From positions 186,001 through 250,000 of the forward strand of contig NZ_AGFX01000041.1 in assembly GCF_000236805.1 (NCBI RefSeq): 64,000 bases of DNA, written 5' to 3'. Under the pieces are notes generated by a model. It was given only the letters and a program-made list of their open reading frames with translations, searched no databases and was not told where the DNA came from. Origin of the DNA: Paenibacillus peoriae KCTC 3763 (lineage in GTDB: Bacteria; Bacillota; Bacilli; Paenibacillales; Paenibacillaceae). Shown one piece after another: positions 25,783 to 34,656 of this stretch; position 1 is the first letter of the stretch, and every line of letters begins with the position of its first letter. Position numbers and translations under genes: made by a program.

Positions 25783-26375
25783 GCAAGTCCCTTTCGCTGC
25801 CAAAACAGATCAATTTGCCGTTCTGTTTCAGCTTGTGTATCACTATTGTCAATCACGATATCGGCCATCCTTCTTTTTTGTTCGATATCCATTTGCGCAG
25901 ACAATCGAAGCTCTGCCTGCTCCTCTGTTAATCCGTCTCTAAGCATCAAACGTCGAAGCTGAACATCACGCGGTATATACACAACCATAATTTCCTCATA
26001 TAAGCTCTCCAGCCCGGACTCGTATAATAACGGAATATCTGCCAAAACAAGCTTGTCCGGCTGTTCCCGTTCATAGGCTACCATACGCAAACGCATCTCC
26101 TCACGTATCGCAGGATGAGTAATATTATTAAGCGCCTGTCGCTGGGCAGGGTCTGAAAATACAATCTCGCCCAGCTTCTTGCGATGCAGGGTTCCGTCGC
26201 TGTTCATCACAGCTCGTCCAAAATGCTGTATGACCGCCGCCAGCACCGGATGCCCCGGAAGCATGACTTCCCGGGCAATGGCATCTGCGTCGATCAGCAG
26301 CGCACCCTTGGCGACCAAAAGAGCCGACACGGTGCTTTTTCCGGTAGCAATCCCCCCGGTTAATCCGATATTCAT
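25779..26375 (-). CDS. coaE: Dephospho-CoA kinase
   Basis: The 198-residue protein starts MNIGLTGGIATGKSTVSALL with the P-loop GGIATGKST, followed by LIDADAIAREV and NNITHPAIREEM, the CoaE signatures. It catalyses the last step of coenzyme A synthesis, phosphorylating the 3'-OH of dephospho-CoA. GAGGTGAAAG precedes the ATG. It follows ytaF and precedes the transglycosylase gene. The order polA-mutM-ytaF-coaE is the same as in Bacillus subtilis. Confidence 0.95.
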   Translation of the reverse strand: MNIGLTGGIATGKSTVSALLVAKGALLIDADAIAREVMLPGHPVLAAVIQHFGRAVMNSDGTLHRKKLGEIVFSDPAQRQALNNITHPAIREEMRLRMVAYEREQPDKLVLADIPLLYESGLESLYEEIMVVYIPRDVQLRRLMLRDGLTEEQAELRLSAQMDIEQKRRMADIVIDNSDTQAETERQIDLFWQRKGLA

Positions 26376-26386
26376 GCTCTTTCACC

Positions 26387-27112
26387 TCATAACAGCTTCA
26401 ATATGCCCATCATAATCAGTAATAATGCGGGTAACACACCCAGCGCCTTCATAAATCGGAATGCCGACAAGAAGAAGCCCGCCTTCATCCCTACGATCAA
26501 AAACGTCCCGCTGAATAATGTAATAGCCAGTGCCGTAGATAGGGGTTGGAAACCCAGCATGGCTGCCCCTAACCCTGCTCCAAACGCATCGACCGATAAA
26601 GCAATGCCTAGCCAAACCGCTTCCAGGGCAGATATACTGCCGGAACGGTCCGTATCTGCAGCAGACGGACTTCGAAGAATACGAATAACAAGGCCCCAAT
26701 TGCGGAACTCCAGCGAAAATACGGTTCGTTCCTGCTGTATCTCTAAAGCTTCCGAAGGTGCTTCGGCTGTTTCTGTACCCTCTGCATTCTTATTCTGGTC
26801 CAGAACAGATTCGCTCACAGAATCGTCCGTCAAATCCTCCTTGCGATGCAGATTTTGAATCAAGGAATAACAGCCGATACCGATCAGGATAACCGCGCCA
26901 AAGACGGTTGTATATACAGGAGACAAGACATGAGATAGCAATGCACCCAATTGCATGGATATGCCGATCACCAGCCCTGAACATGCTGAAATGATCGCAA
27001 TTGACAACAATGGAATTTTCAACTTGCGCAAACCATATGTAGCACCGACTCCAAAACTGTCCAAACTTAGCGCAAATGCCAGTAACAGCAGGGCTCCCCA
27101 ATGATTAGCCAC
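26387..27112 (-). CDS. ytaF: Sporulation membrane protein YtaF (MntP-like)
   Basis: The 241-residue protein has about six membrane helices arranged as two repeats. Each repeat carries the MntP-type acidic signature: LLLAFALSLDSFGVGATYGL at the N-terminus and LGIALSVDAFGAGLGAAMLG near residue 170. A polar central loop (about 88-145) is rich in Glu and Ser. Relatives export manganese; YtaF is named for its expression in sporulation and its substrate is not established. GTG at 27112 is used since GGGAGG lies 6 nt before it; the upstream ATG lacks a ribosome site. Position between mutM and coaE matches other Bacillales. Confidence 0.88.
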   Translation of the reverse strand: MANHWGALLLLAFALSLDSFGVGATYGLRKLKIPLLSIAIISACSGLVIGISMQLGALLSHVLSPVYTTVFGAVILIGIGCYSLIQNLHRKEDLTDDSVSESVLDQNKNAEGTETAEAPSEALEIQQERTVFSLEFRNWGLVIRILRSPSAADTDRSGSISALEAVWLGIALSVDAFGAGLGAAMLGFQPLSTALAITLFSGTFLIVGMKAGFFLSAFRFMKALGVLPALLLIMMGILKLL

Positions 27113-27221
27113 TTCAATTCCCTCCCATTGCGAAGGAAGGGCCTTAACAGCCAAAGCCCTTCCCTGTTTTGGTACTTAGGGTAGTATATGAGAGGGATGG
27201 GCTTTAGGTGTCTGTACCTGT

Positions 27222-28052
27222 TTAACGCAAAGGCTGACAGGCGGGGCAGTGATGCGTGCCACGTCCGGCCACGACAGATTTTTCGATCAATGTACCACAG
27301 TTTACACAAGGCTTGGCATTACGTCCGTAAATTTGCAGTTGATGCTGGAAGTCACCCGTTTTACCTTGTCCGTTAACGAACGATTTGACGGACGAGCCTC
27401 CACCCTTAATCGACGCGTCCAGCGTGGAGACAATAGTTTCATGCAGAACTTGAAATTGACTATCAGTCAGGCTTTTTGCCGGCTGTGCCGGATGAATACC
27501 TGCCTTGAACAATGATTCATCCACATAAATATTCCCGATACCTACAACATATGACTGATTTAATAGCGCAGCCTTGATCGAAGCCGAACGAGTTCCAACA
27601 GCGGCGCGAAGCTTTTCCGGTGTGAAGGACTCGTCCATCGGCTCCAAGCCGAGCTTGTTCAGCGGCTTTTCCAGCAAATCCTGTCCTGCCGGAAATAAGT
27701 GCATCGTACCAAACTGGCGCACATCCTGATAACGCAACTCCGTGCCATCTTTAAAATGAAAGATGACATGGGTATGCTTTTCCACAGGATCATGCTGTGA
27801 ATACAATCCATAGCGTCCTTCCATTCTAAGATGGGAGACCAGCACCAGCCCGTCCAGCAAAATCCGCAGAAACTTCCCGCGTCTCTCCACGCCCGTAATC
27901 CGGTGGCCGGCCAATTCCAGCGCAAAAGCATGGATATCATCGGGCCGTTGAATGATACGCGGCAAATTTACAGTCACATGATCTATATATTTATCGACGA
28001 TCAGCTCGTTAAGTGTTCTTTTAATGGTTTCTACTTCCGGTAGTTCCGGCAT
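27222..28052 (-). CDS. mutM: Formamidopyrimidine-DNA glycosylase
   Basis: The 276-residue protein begins MPELPEVETIK, where Pro2 is the Schiff-base nucleophile and Glu3 and Glu6 are the conserved acids. It ends with a CxxC...CxxC zinc finger (CVNCGTLIEK, then HHCPACQ) preceded by GRNAKPC. It removes 8-oxoguanine and formamidopyrimidines and nicks the DNA. QGKTGDFQHQLQIYG and the lysine-containing KAALLNQSYVVGIGNIYVDE helix are seen. It follows polA by 71 nt, an arrangement common in Bacillales. Confidence 0.97.
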   Translation of the reverse strand: MPELPEVETIKRTLNELIVDKYIDHVTVNLPRIIQRPDDIHAFALELAGHRITGVERRGKFLRILLDGLVLVSHLRMEGRYGLYSQHDPVEKHTHVIFHFKDGTELRYQDVRQFGTMHLFPAGQDLLEKPLNKLGLEPMDESFTPEKLRAAVGTRSASIKAALLNQSYVVGIGNIYVDESLFKAGIHPAQPAKSLTDSQFQVLHETIVSTLDASIKGGGSSVKSFVNGQGKTGDFQHQLQIYGRNAKPCVNCGTLIEKSVVAGRGTHHCPACQPLR

Positions 28053-28123
28053 GATGTCTTCACCTCACCCTATATTATAGCGGAAGCAGCGCCAAAATGG
28101 GACTATCTACTCATTGAAAAATT

Positions 28124-30778
28124 TTACTTTGCCTCATACCAATTGGAACCGTAGCTTACTTCTGCTTTAAGTGGCACAGACAGCTTCAAAGCGGCCTCCA
28201 TTGTAGCCGGGACGAGCTCTTTCATCGTCTCTATTTCTTCAGGCGGAACCTCAAACACAAGCTCATCATGCACTTGAAGCAGCATACGGCTGCGAAGGCT
28301 ACGTTCTCGAAGCGCTGCGTCCATCTGCACCATCGCGAGCTTGATAATATCGGCGGCTGTACCCTGAATCGGCGTATTCATCGCGGTGCGCTCCGCGAAC
28401 GAACGCAGGTTGAAATTGCTGGCGTTAATTTCCGGCAAATAGCGTCTGCGTTCCAGCAGCGTTTTTACGTAACCGTCCCGCTTCGCGTCCCTTACAATAT
28501 CATCCATATAACGACGAACGCCTTGAAACACGTCAAAATACTGGTCAATAAAGCGAGCCGCTTCCTTGCGCGTAATATTCAGGTTTTGTGACAGGCCATA
28601 GTCGCTGATCCCGTATACAATTCCAAAGTTGACCGCCTTGGCAGAACGCCGCATATTGGAGTCCACCTCTTCCGCCGGGACACCGAATACATCAGATGCA
28701 GTCTTGGTATGGATGTCCATATCGTGGACAAAGGCTTCCTTCAAACGCTCATCATCCGAAATATCAGCCAGCACCCGCAGCTCGATCTGGGAGTAGTCTG
28801 CCGCCAAAATAGACCAGCCCGGCTCTGACGGCACAAATACTTTGCGAAGTTTGCGCCCTTCCTCGAGACGAATCGGAATGTTTTGCAAATTCGGAAATTG
28901 ACTGCTCAAGCGTCCGGTTGCTGCAACGGTCTGCCGGAAATACGTATGCACTTTACCCGTTTTCTCCGAAATTTCCTTAAGCAATCCTTCGACATACGTC
29001 GATTGGAGCTTCGCAATGGTACGGTACTGCAAAATGTTTTGCACAATATCATGATAAGGGGCCAGCTTTTCCAGCACCTCCGCATCGGTCGAGTAACCGG
29101 TCTTCGTCTTTTTAATGACAGGCAAGCCCAGTTTATCAAACAAAATCTCACCCAGTTGCTTGGGTGAATTCAGATTGAACTCTACACCGGCAATGCTATA
29201 AATCTCACTCACCAGCGTTGCAATCTGGGCTTCAAATTCTTTACCCAAAGCGCGCAGTTCCTCTACGTTCACCTTAACCCCTTGCTTTTCCATATCCGCC
29301 AAAATGCGAGACAGCGGCATCTCAAGCTCATGGAACAGCTTGTGCATTTCTGTTTTTTCCAGCTCTGCCTGCTGCACGGGCACCAGCGCTTCGATCACCG
29401 CCGCCTTACGGGCTACATGATCGGACAGTACATCCACGTCAGGAACTTTATATTTAGCGCCTTTACCGAACACTTCGTCGTCTGGACGAATGGAGGAAAG
29501 ACCGTATTTGGCTGCCAATCCACTAAGCGTCTGGTTCGCATCGGTCGGGTCCAGCAAGTATCCGGCCAGCTGCACATCAAATTCGGCTCCAGCAAACTCA
29601 ATTCCGTGCCAATGCAGGGCCAAATCCGTACGATGCAGATCATGACCGCGTTTTTTGCGTTCAGCGTCAGCAAGCCATTCGCGTACAGGCGTTGCTGCAT
29701 CACTTTGCAGTACATCCAGTGTCATAAAAAACTGCCGTCCCGCTGCGGCAAATATCAGCCCTACGATTTCAGCATGATGCGGATTGTCGCCATGTGTCTC
29801 CACATGCAGCAGATCTACATGCTCCAGTACTTCTATCAATTCGCTCATCCGCTGTTCATCCAGCACGGTCACGTCAGCCACGGCTTCCTCTACGTCTGCC
29901 CCCGCACTGCCAACCTCGCCCGAAAGGGATAAGCGTTCCAGCAAGGATTTGAACTCCAGCTTCGCCAGCGCAGGTCCGGCCGTTTCTGTCTTTAGCCCGC
30001 TGAAGACGACATCTTCCAGCTGCTTGTTTAGCGTTACAGCTCGATAAATGGTCGCTAACTCCTTGCTCATTCGCGCATCGTCTGCATGCGTTTCAACGCG
30101 CTCTTTCATTTTGCCTTTTAGCTCGTCCGTATGCGCCAGCACCTCTTCGACTGATCCATATTGGTGCAGCAGCTTGAGCGCTGTTTTTTCTCCTACACCC
30201 GGAATTCCAGGAATATTGTCCGACGTATCGCCCATCAGCCCCTTAAGGTCGATAATTTGCAAGGGCTTCAAGCCGTAGCGTTCCTGAATCTGTTCAGGTC
30301 CATACGTCTCCACCTCGGTAACCCCTTTGCGGGTCAAGCCGACAGTAACATGCTCCGAAGCCAACTGGAGCATATCCTTATCCCCGGTCACGACGAGTAC
30401 ATGGACACCCGCTTCGTCCGCTGTTTTGGACAATGTGCCAATAATATCGTCTGCTTCATAGCCATCCAGTTCGAACTGGGCAATGCCGAACGCAGTCAAC
30501 AGCTCTTTCAGCAGCGGAAATTGCTGGGACAGCTCCGGCGGTGTTTTTTCCCGTCCACCCTTGTAATCCTCGTATCCTTTATGGCGAAAAGTTATTTTCC
30601 CGGCATCAAAGGCAACCAGGATATGTGTCGGTTTGTGCTCCTCCAGGAGCCGCAATAACATCGTTGTAAATCCGTACACTGCGTTCGTCTGTTGTCCGCT
30701 CGAATTCGTTAACGGCGGCATTGCAAAAAACGCCCGGTAAATAATACTGTTACCATCTATAAGCATGAGTTTATCCAT
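28124..30778 (-). CDS. polA: DNA polymerase I
   Basis: The 884-residue protein has the usual three parts. A 5'-3' exonuclease (residues 1-295) contains LMLIDGNSIIYRAFFAM and GVGEKTALKLL. A 3'-5' exonuclease-like domain (~300-470) lacks the DxE proofreading residues, as in Bacillus Pol I. The polymerase (~490-884) has motif A DYSQIELRVLADIS, motif B RRSAKAVNFGIVYGISDYGL and motif C QVHDELVFEVP. It fills gaps after excision repair and removes RNA primers. ATG at 30778 is chosen by a GAGGTG site and by matching the family N-terminus; a further upstream start would add an 18-residue tail. Confidence 0.96.
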   Translation of the reverse strand: MDKLMLIDGNSIIYRAFFAMPPLTNSSGQQTNAVYGFTTMLLRLLEEHKPTHILVAFDAGKITFRHKGYEDYKGGREKTPPELSQQFPLLKELLTAFGIAQFELDGYEADDIIGTLSKTADEAGVHVLVVTGDKDMLQLASEHVTVGLTRKGVTEVETYGPEQIQERYGLKPLQIIDLKGLMGDTSDNIPGIPGVGEKTALKLLHQYGSVEEVLAHTDELKGKMKERVETHADDARMSKELATIYRAVTLNKQLEDVVFSGLKTETAGPALAKLEFKSLLERLSLSGEVGSAGADVEEAVADVTVLDEQRMSELIEVLEHVDLLHVETHGDNPHHAEIVGLIFAAAGRQFFMTLDVLQSDAATPVREWLADAERKKRGHDLHRTDLALHWHGIEFAGAEFDVQLAGYLLDPTDANQTLSGLAAKYGLSSIRPDDEVFGKGAKYKVPDVDVLSDHVARKAAVIEALVPVQQAELEKTEMHKLFHELEMPLSRILADMEKQGVKVNVEELRALGKEFEAQIATLVSEIYSIAGVEFNLNSPKQLGEILFDKLGLPVIKKTKTGYSTDAEVLEKLAPYHDIVQNILQYRTIAKLQSTYVEGLLKEISEKTGKVHTYFRQTVAATGRLSSQFPNLQNIPIRLEEGRKLRKVFVPSEPGWSILAADYSQIELRVLADISDDERLKEAFVHDMDIHTKTASDVFGVPAEEVDSNMRRSAKAVNFGIVYGISDYGLSQNLNITRKEAARFIDQYFDVFQGVRRYMDDIVRDAKRDGYVKTLLERRRYLPEINASNFNLRSFAERTAMNTPIQGTAADIIKLAMVQMDAALRERSLRSRMLLQVHDELVFEVPPEEIETMKELVPATMEAALKLSVPLKAEVSYGSNWYEAK

Positions 30779-30869
30779 TTTGCACCTCGCAAGTTCATCA
30801 ATACATTTGCAACGTTCATACGTTTTACGCATTCCTCTTCTATCTTAACATACAAGCCCCCTTTTTCAG

Positions 30870-30937
30870 AAAAAAACGGCTGTTTCCTAACCACATTTGC
30901 CTTTGCTCAAAGACAAGTCTGGGTCAGAAACAACCGC
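30870..30937 (-). terminator. Terminator after phoU
   Basis: Minus strand arms CGGTTGTTTCTGACC and GGTTAGGAAACAGCCG pair over 14 positions around a ~35-nt loop and are followed by seven T residues. It isolates the pstB-phoU unit from polA. Confidence 0.8.
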
Positions 30938-30953
30938 TATATACCCGATAGCC

Positions 30954-31613
30954 TTACTGGTTCAAATCTGGTCGCTCCCCTGTCACGAGATATACAGTGC
31001 TTTCACCTATATTCGTAGCATGGTCACCAATCCGCTCAATATATCGCCCTACGAGCAGTTGCAGCATGGCTTGTGAAGCCTCTGCCGGTTTTTCCACCAT
31101 AAAAGCATACAAATCGCTGATCATGTTGCTGTACATGGAATCGACACGGTCATCCTCTTTCGCCATTTTATAGGCCAGATCCGTATTTTCATCCAAATAC
31201 GATGTTATCGCATCGTCAATCATTTCTTTAACAATGGAAGCCATATGTGGAATATCCACCAGCGTCTTCATGATTTGCTGCCCTTCCAGACGCAGAGTGA
31301 CCTTGGCAATATCAAGTGCCAAATCACCCATCCGTTCCAGATCACTGGAAATTTTAAAAGCAACAATAATCCGGCGTAAATCCTTGGCTACCGGCTGCTG
31401 GGTAATGATGAGCTTGGAACCCATATCGAGAATGTTCTCTTCCAGTGTGTTCAGGGATGCATCATTTTTGACCACCTGCTGAGCCAATTCTGTATTTTGG
31501 GTCTGCAAGCATTCAATTGCCTGATCAAGCGCCTTCGAAACATGTGCACCCATTTCGCGCAGTACGGCTCTCAGTTCATCTAGTCCCTCATCAAAACCTT
31601 TTCTACGTATCAT
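30954..31613 (-). CDS. phoU: Phosphate transport regulator PhoU
   Basis: The 219-residue all-helical protein consists of two three-helix repeats with the PhoU metal-site motif in each: E(R)MGDLALDIAK (near 108) and ERIGDHATNIGE (near 195). PhoU links the Pst transporter to PhoR and limits phosphate uptake and Pho signalling. It follows this pstB by 39 nt and shares its Pho-box promoter. It therefore sits with the first pstB, not with the pstSCAB operon 16 kb away. Confidence 0.95.
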   Translation of the reverse strand: MIRRKGFDEGLDELRAVLREMGAHVSKALDQAIECLQTQNTELAQQVVKNDASLNTLEENILDMGSKLIITQQPVAKDLRRIIVAFKISSDLERMGDLALDIAKVTLRLEGQQIMKTLVDIPHMASIVKEMIDDAITSYLDENTDLAYKMAKEDDRVDSMYSNMISDLYAFMVEKPAEASQAMLQLLVGRYIERIGDHATNIGESTVYLVTGERPDLNQ

Positions 31614-31652
31614 TTCGAAGTCACCCCTTCTGGCATAATCATCTGGTTGGCT

Positions 31653-32411
31653 TTAGCCAAATCGCCCGGAAATATAATCTTCTGTGCGGGAATCCTGTGG
31701 TGTGGAAAACATCGCCTCTGTATCCGCCGCCTCCACCACGACACCATTCAAAAAGAACGCAGTTCGACCGGACACACGCGCCGCCTGATGCATGTTATGC
31801 GTCACCATGACGATGGTATACCTGTCCCGCAGTTCTTGAACCAGTTCTTCAATCTTGATCGTGGAGATCGGGTCCAGCGCAGATGTCGCCTCATCCATAA
31901 GCAAAATATCCGGCTGTACTGCAAGCGCTCTGGCAATACACAGTCGCTGCTGTTGTCCACCGGACAAGCTCAGGGCTGAACGCTTCAGAAAATCCTTGAC
32001 TTCTTCCCAAAGTGCCGCCTGCCGCAAGCTTTGCTCGACCAGTTCGTCCAGCTTTTCCTTTTGCCGGATTCCATGCAGACGCGGTCCGTAGGCCACGTTA
32101 TCATAAATGGATTTGGGAAACGGGTTAGGCTGTTGAAAAACCATCCCTACCTGCTTGCGCAGGTATTCTACCTCCATCGTATCGCCATATATATCCTGAC
32201 CTGCGATACTCACGGTGCCTTCAATACGCGTTCCCGGTATCATATCATTCATCCGGTTTAGCGTACGAAGTAAAGTTGATTTGCCACAGCCCGATGGACC
32301 AATAAAGGCTGTTACCGTTTTTTCAGGAATATCCAGGTTTATATTTTTGAGCGCATGAAATTTCTCATAATACAAATTCAGCTTATCAATCCGGATTACG
32401 GAATCATTCAT
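31653..32411 (-). CDS. pstB: Phosphate ABC transporter ATP-binding protein PstB (paralog 1)
   Basis: The 252-residue ABC ATPase has Walker [10 protein letters not shown] (near 37), the PstB-specific [20 protein letters not shown] segment with Q loop, the signature [15 protein letters not shown] and Walker [15 protein letters not shown]. It lacks the N-terminal extension of the second copy at 47.3 kb. No permease lies next to it. It is transcribed with phoU from a promoter with four PhoP half-sites. Its strong binding site suggests it supplies extra ATPase to the distant PstSCA or acts in PhoU-PhoR signalling (inference). Confidence 0.95.
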   Translation of the reverse strand: MNDSVIRIDKLNLYYEKFHALKNINLDIPEKTVTAFIGPSGCGKSTLLRTLNRMNDMIPGTRIEGTVSIAGQDIYGDTMEVEYLRKQVGMVFQQPNPFPKSIYDNVAYGPRLHGIRQKEKLDELVEQSLRQAALWEEVKDFLKRSALSLSGGQQQRLCIARALAVQPDILLMDEATSALDPISTIKIEELVQELRDRYTIVMVTHNMHQAARVSGRTAFFLNGVVVEAADTEAMFSTPQDSRTEDYISGRFG

Positions 32412-32480
32412 TGATTTATGATCTCCTTCGTGTTGCAGTTATGGTCCTCAAGCATTGCACCTGATTTGCACAATATGAAG

Positions 32481-32534
32481 ATTATATAAGCTGTGTGTAA
32501 AATCAGTGTGATTGATTTGTTAACGTTATGTAAA
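32481..32534 (-). promoter_or_regulatory. Pho box and promoter of pstB-phoU
   Basis: On the minus strand four half-sites follow each other at exact 11-bp steps: TTTACA (32534-32529), TTAACA (32523-32518), ATCACA (32512-32507), TTTACA (32501-32496). After 9 nt comes the -10 TATAAT (32486-32481), with no -35. This is the PhoP-activated promoter layout known from Bacillus. It begins 4 nt from the preceding gene's stop codon. Confidence 0.9.
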
Positions 32535-32538
32535 ATGA

Positions 32539-33663
32539 TCAGGGATTCAGCATCAGCTCAAGCTCCTGCGCAATTCCGGCTGCGTTCAAAGCCGCTTCCT
32601 CTGCTGAACGGGACATTTGGTTGTTTTTAACCTCAATTTCTGTTACTGCCTGCAATAGTTTGGCAAAGGTTTGTGTTCCGGCTGATATATATTGAGAGCC
32701 CGTATGAATCTGCTGCAGGCTTGTATCCGTCAGCTCTGCGGTATCACGCAGCATTTGTTCAATGTCTGCTAGCAAGCTGGTGATCTGTTCGGAAAAGGCT
32801 TTCGTCTGGAGTGACATATTCCGCACCTCCTGCGACACAATCTGAAAACCACGCCCATTTTCGCCAGCATGTGCAGCCTCAATGGATGCATTGATTGCCA
32901 GCAGTCCGCTGTGATCTGCCAGTGCGCGAATCGACGAGGCCATGCCTGCAATGTCATTCAGCGATTGAGTTAGCGCCGTCATCTGCTCATGCTGGCGCTG
33001 CATTTGCTCAGTCACTGCACGGTAGGAGAGCAGAACATCCTCCAGCTCTACTTTGCCACGGCGGGACAATTCACTCATCGAGCGAGTGAGCCGCATACTG
33101 TCATCGGCTTCTTTGGCGGCATCCAGCACCGTCGTCTGAATACGGTGGACACCGTCATAGCTATGCTGAACCACATTACCGCGGTGTTCGTCCGCTTCTT
33201 TTTGCATGCGCTGAACGACAGACAGGATATCACGAATCGTGAGCACACCGAGCAACCGTGTACCTTCTTTAAGAAGCAAGCAATCGTAAAAACGTTGATC
33301 ATCGCGCAACATCGCCAGTTCTACAATGTCCGCTGCCGGGCTTTTCAGATCAACAATTAGTGTATTGGGGTCGGCAAATATCGCCGCAGGCTTGTCATAA
33401 AAGAGGGCCGCAGCAAACCTGCCTGTAAAATGGCGATTATACGCATCCCTCATAATAATGCCCAAAGGAAGTTCATTTTTATCAACGACAACAACACAAG
33501 GAATATCTCCCTGCGTTTTCATCAGGGCTAGCAGTTCCTTGCAAGACATATCCGTATCAATAATCGGAACCTCTCGGCATGGCACGTAAGTAGTAATTGG
33601 CTTGTATGCATCACGTTCAATCACGGCAGTGGAACTCGTCTGGGTCTTTGGTTCCGTTATCAT
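32539..33663 (-). CDS. Soluble CBS-domain protein with chemoreceptor (MCP) signalling domain
   Basis: The 374-residue protein has no membrane helix. Residues ~18-145 hold a CBS pair (VVVVDKNELPLGIIMRDAYN and LLKEGTRLLGVLTIRDILSV). Residues ~170-370 are a coiled-coil MCP signalling domain whose tip DHSGLLAINASIEAAHAGEN and GRGFQIVSQEVRNMS motif (near 252-285) bind CheA/CheW in chemoreceptors. CBS pairs bind adenine nucleotides, so the protein may couple energy or nucleotide state to chemotaxis or another kinase. It lies between phoP and pstB-phoU and has its own Pho-box promoter, so it is probably made under phosphate starvation. AAAGGGG precedes the ATG. Confidence 0.88.
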   Translation of the reverse strand: MITEPKTQTSSTAVIERDAYKPITTYVPCREVPIIDTDMSCKELLALMKTQGDIPCVVVVDKNELPLGIIMRDAYNRHFTGRFAAALFYDKPAAIFADPNTLIVDLKSPAADIVELAMLRDDQRFYDCLLLKEGTRLLGVLTIRDILSVVQRMQKEADEHRGNVVQHSYDGVHRIQTTVLDAAKEADDSMRLTRSMSELSRRGKVELEDVLLSYRAVTEQMQRQHEQMTALTQSLNDIAGMASSIRALADHSGLLAINASIEAAHAGENGRGFQIVSQEVRNMSLQTKAFSEQITSLLADIEQMLRDTAELTDTSLQQIHTGSQYISAGTQTFAKLLQAVTEIEVKNNQMSRSAEEAALNAAGIAQELELMLNP

Positions 33664-33727
33664 CGTTCTGAAGTCCCCTTTTTTTAACTACTTGGAGTGA
33701 CGGGAACATCATATCGGTCATTTATTG

Positions 33728-33761
33728 ATTGTAACGTCTATGTTTGTTAACGGAGTGTAAA
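33728..33761 (-). promoter_or_regulatory. Pho box and promoter of the CBS-MCP gene
   Basis: Minus strand TTTACA (33761-33756), 5 nt, TTAACA (33750-33745), then 11 nt to a TACAAT -10 (33733-33728). The arrangement mirrors the pstB-phoU and phoP promoters, and no -35 is seen. Confidence 0.78.
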
Positions 33762-33778
33762 ATCACAAATTGGACACA

Positions 33779-33826
33779 AAAAAAACGCTCCTCATTTATA
33801 GCAAATGAGAAGCGCTTCTTTTTTTA
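33779..33826 (-). terminator. Terminator overlapping the phoP 3' end
   Basis: Minus strand GCGCTTCTCATTT and AATGAGGAGCGT arms followed by eight T residues. The left arm is formed by the last codons of phoP, and the TAA stop lies in the loop or right arm, so termination depends on sequence inside the gene. Confidence 0.85.
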
Positions 33827-34527
33827 TTTACAACCAATTTGTACCCTACTCCGCGGATCGAATCAATATGAACGGAGTCGGGATCGAGCTCCAGCTTTTT
33901 GCGTAATGAGCTGACATGGACATCCACCGTCCGTTGACCGCCAATGTAGTCAAAGCCCCACACTGCGTTCATCAGATCATCCCGAGTGAGTACCACACCT
34001 GGCTTACGGGACAAATAGAGAAGCACCTCGAATTCCTTGGGCCTTAAGCTGATAGACTGACCTCCAAGAATGACTTCATATTTTTCAGGGTAAATCTCCA
34101 GCTCGCCCAGTTGAATTTTGGAGCCGTCCTTCTGATCGGACAGCACACCTTCATCCCCGCCGGATGTTCTTCGCAGCACAGCGGTTACACGGGCCAGCAG
34201 CTCAGACACGCCGAAAGGCTTGGTGATGTAATCATCCGCACCCGACTTCAGACCCTGAACAACCTCGGCTTCACCGTTTTTGGCTGTTAAAATAATGATT
34301 GGCGTCGTCAGCCCCTGATGGCGTAGTCTGCTCAGGATATCCAGTCCATTCATGCCGGGCAGCATCAAATCCAGCAGAATCAAATCATAGGACTCTCTGG
34401 AGGCCTTTTCAAACCCTGCACTGCCGTGATCCTCCGTATCCACTTCGAAACCTTCCTGTATCAAATTGTAGGATAGCAGTCTGGCAAGCGTTGGTTCATC
34501 CTCAATAACCAGCAAGCGTTGTCCCAT
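33796..34527 (-). CDS. phoP: Response regulator PhoP (OmpR family)
   Basis: The 243-residue protein has a receiver domain with phospho-acceptor Asp53 (LLDLMLPGMNG) and Lys near 103 (ITKPFGVSELLARV). The C-terminal winged helix has the family blocks ISLRPKEFEVLLYLSRKPG and GGQRTVDVHVSSLRKKLE. The close match to Bacillus PhoP and the pst genes around it identify it as the phosphate-starvation regulator. Unlike in B. subtilis, phoP is downstream of phoR and 129 nt apart, with a Pho box of its own in the gap (autoregulation). Confidence 0.92.
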   Translation of the reverse strand: MGQRLLVIEDEPTLARLLSYNLIQEGFEVDTEDHGSAGFEKASRESYDLILLDLMLPGMNGLDILSRLRHQGLTTPIIILTAKNGEAEVVQGLKSGADDYITKPFGVSELLARVTAVLRRTSGGDEGVLSDQKDGSKIQLGELEIYPEKYEVILGGQSISLRPKEFEVLLYLSRKPGVVLTRDDLMNAVWGFDYIGGQRTVDVHVSSLRKKLELDPDSVHIDSIRGVGYKLVVNKKRSASHLL

Positions 34528-34612
34528 AAAATAACTTCATCTCCTGTTTACCTGTTAAAGGCGCATTGGTCAAAATTCCAAAATCTTTTCCATACTCATG
34601 CGACACTCGTTT

Positions 34613-34644
34613 ATTTTATCACGACATTGTTAACAGAATGTAAA
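34613..34644 (-). promoter_or_regulatory. Pho box and promoter of phoP
   Basis: Minus strand TTTACA (34644-34639), 5 nt, TTAACA (34633-34628), then 9 nt to a TAAAAT -10 (34618-34613). It lies in the phoR-phoP gap and implies positive autoregulation of phoP. Confidence 0.78.
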
Positions 34645-34656
34645 AACAATTATAGT

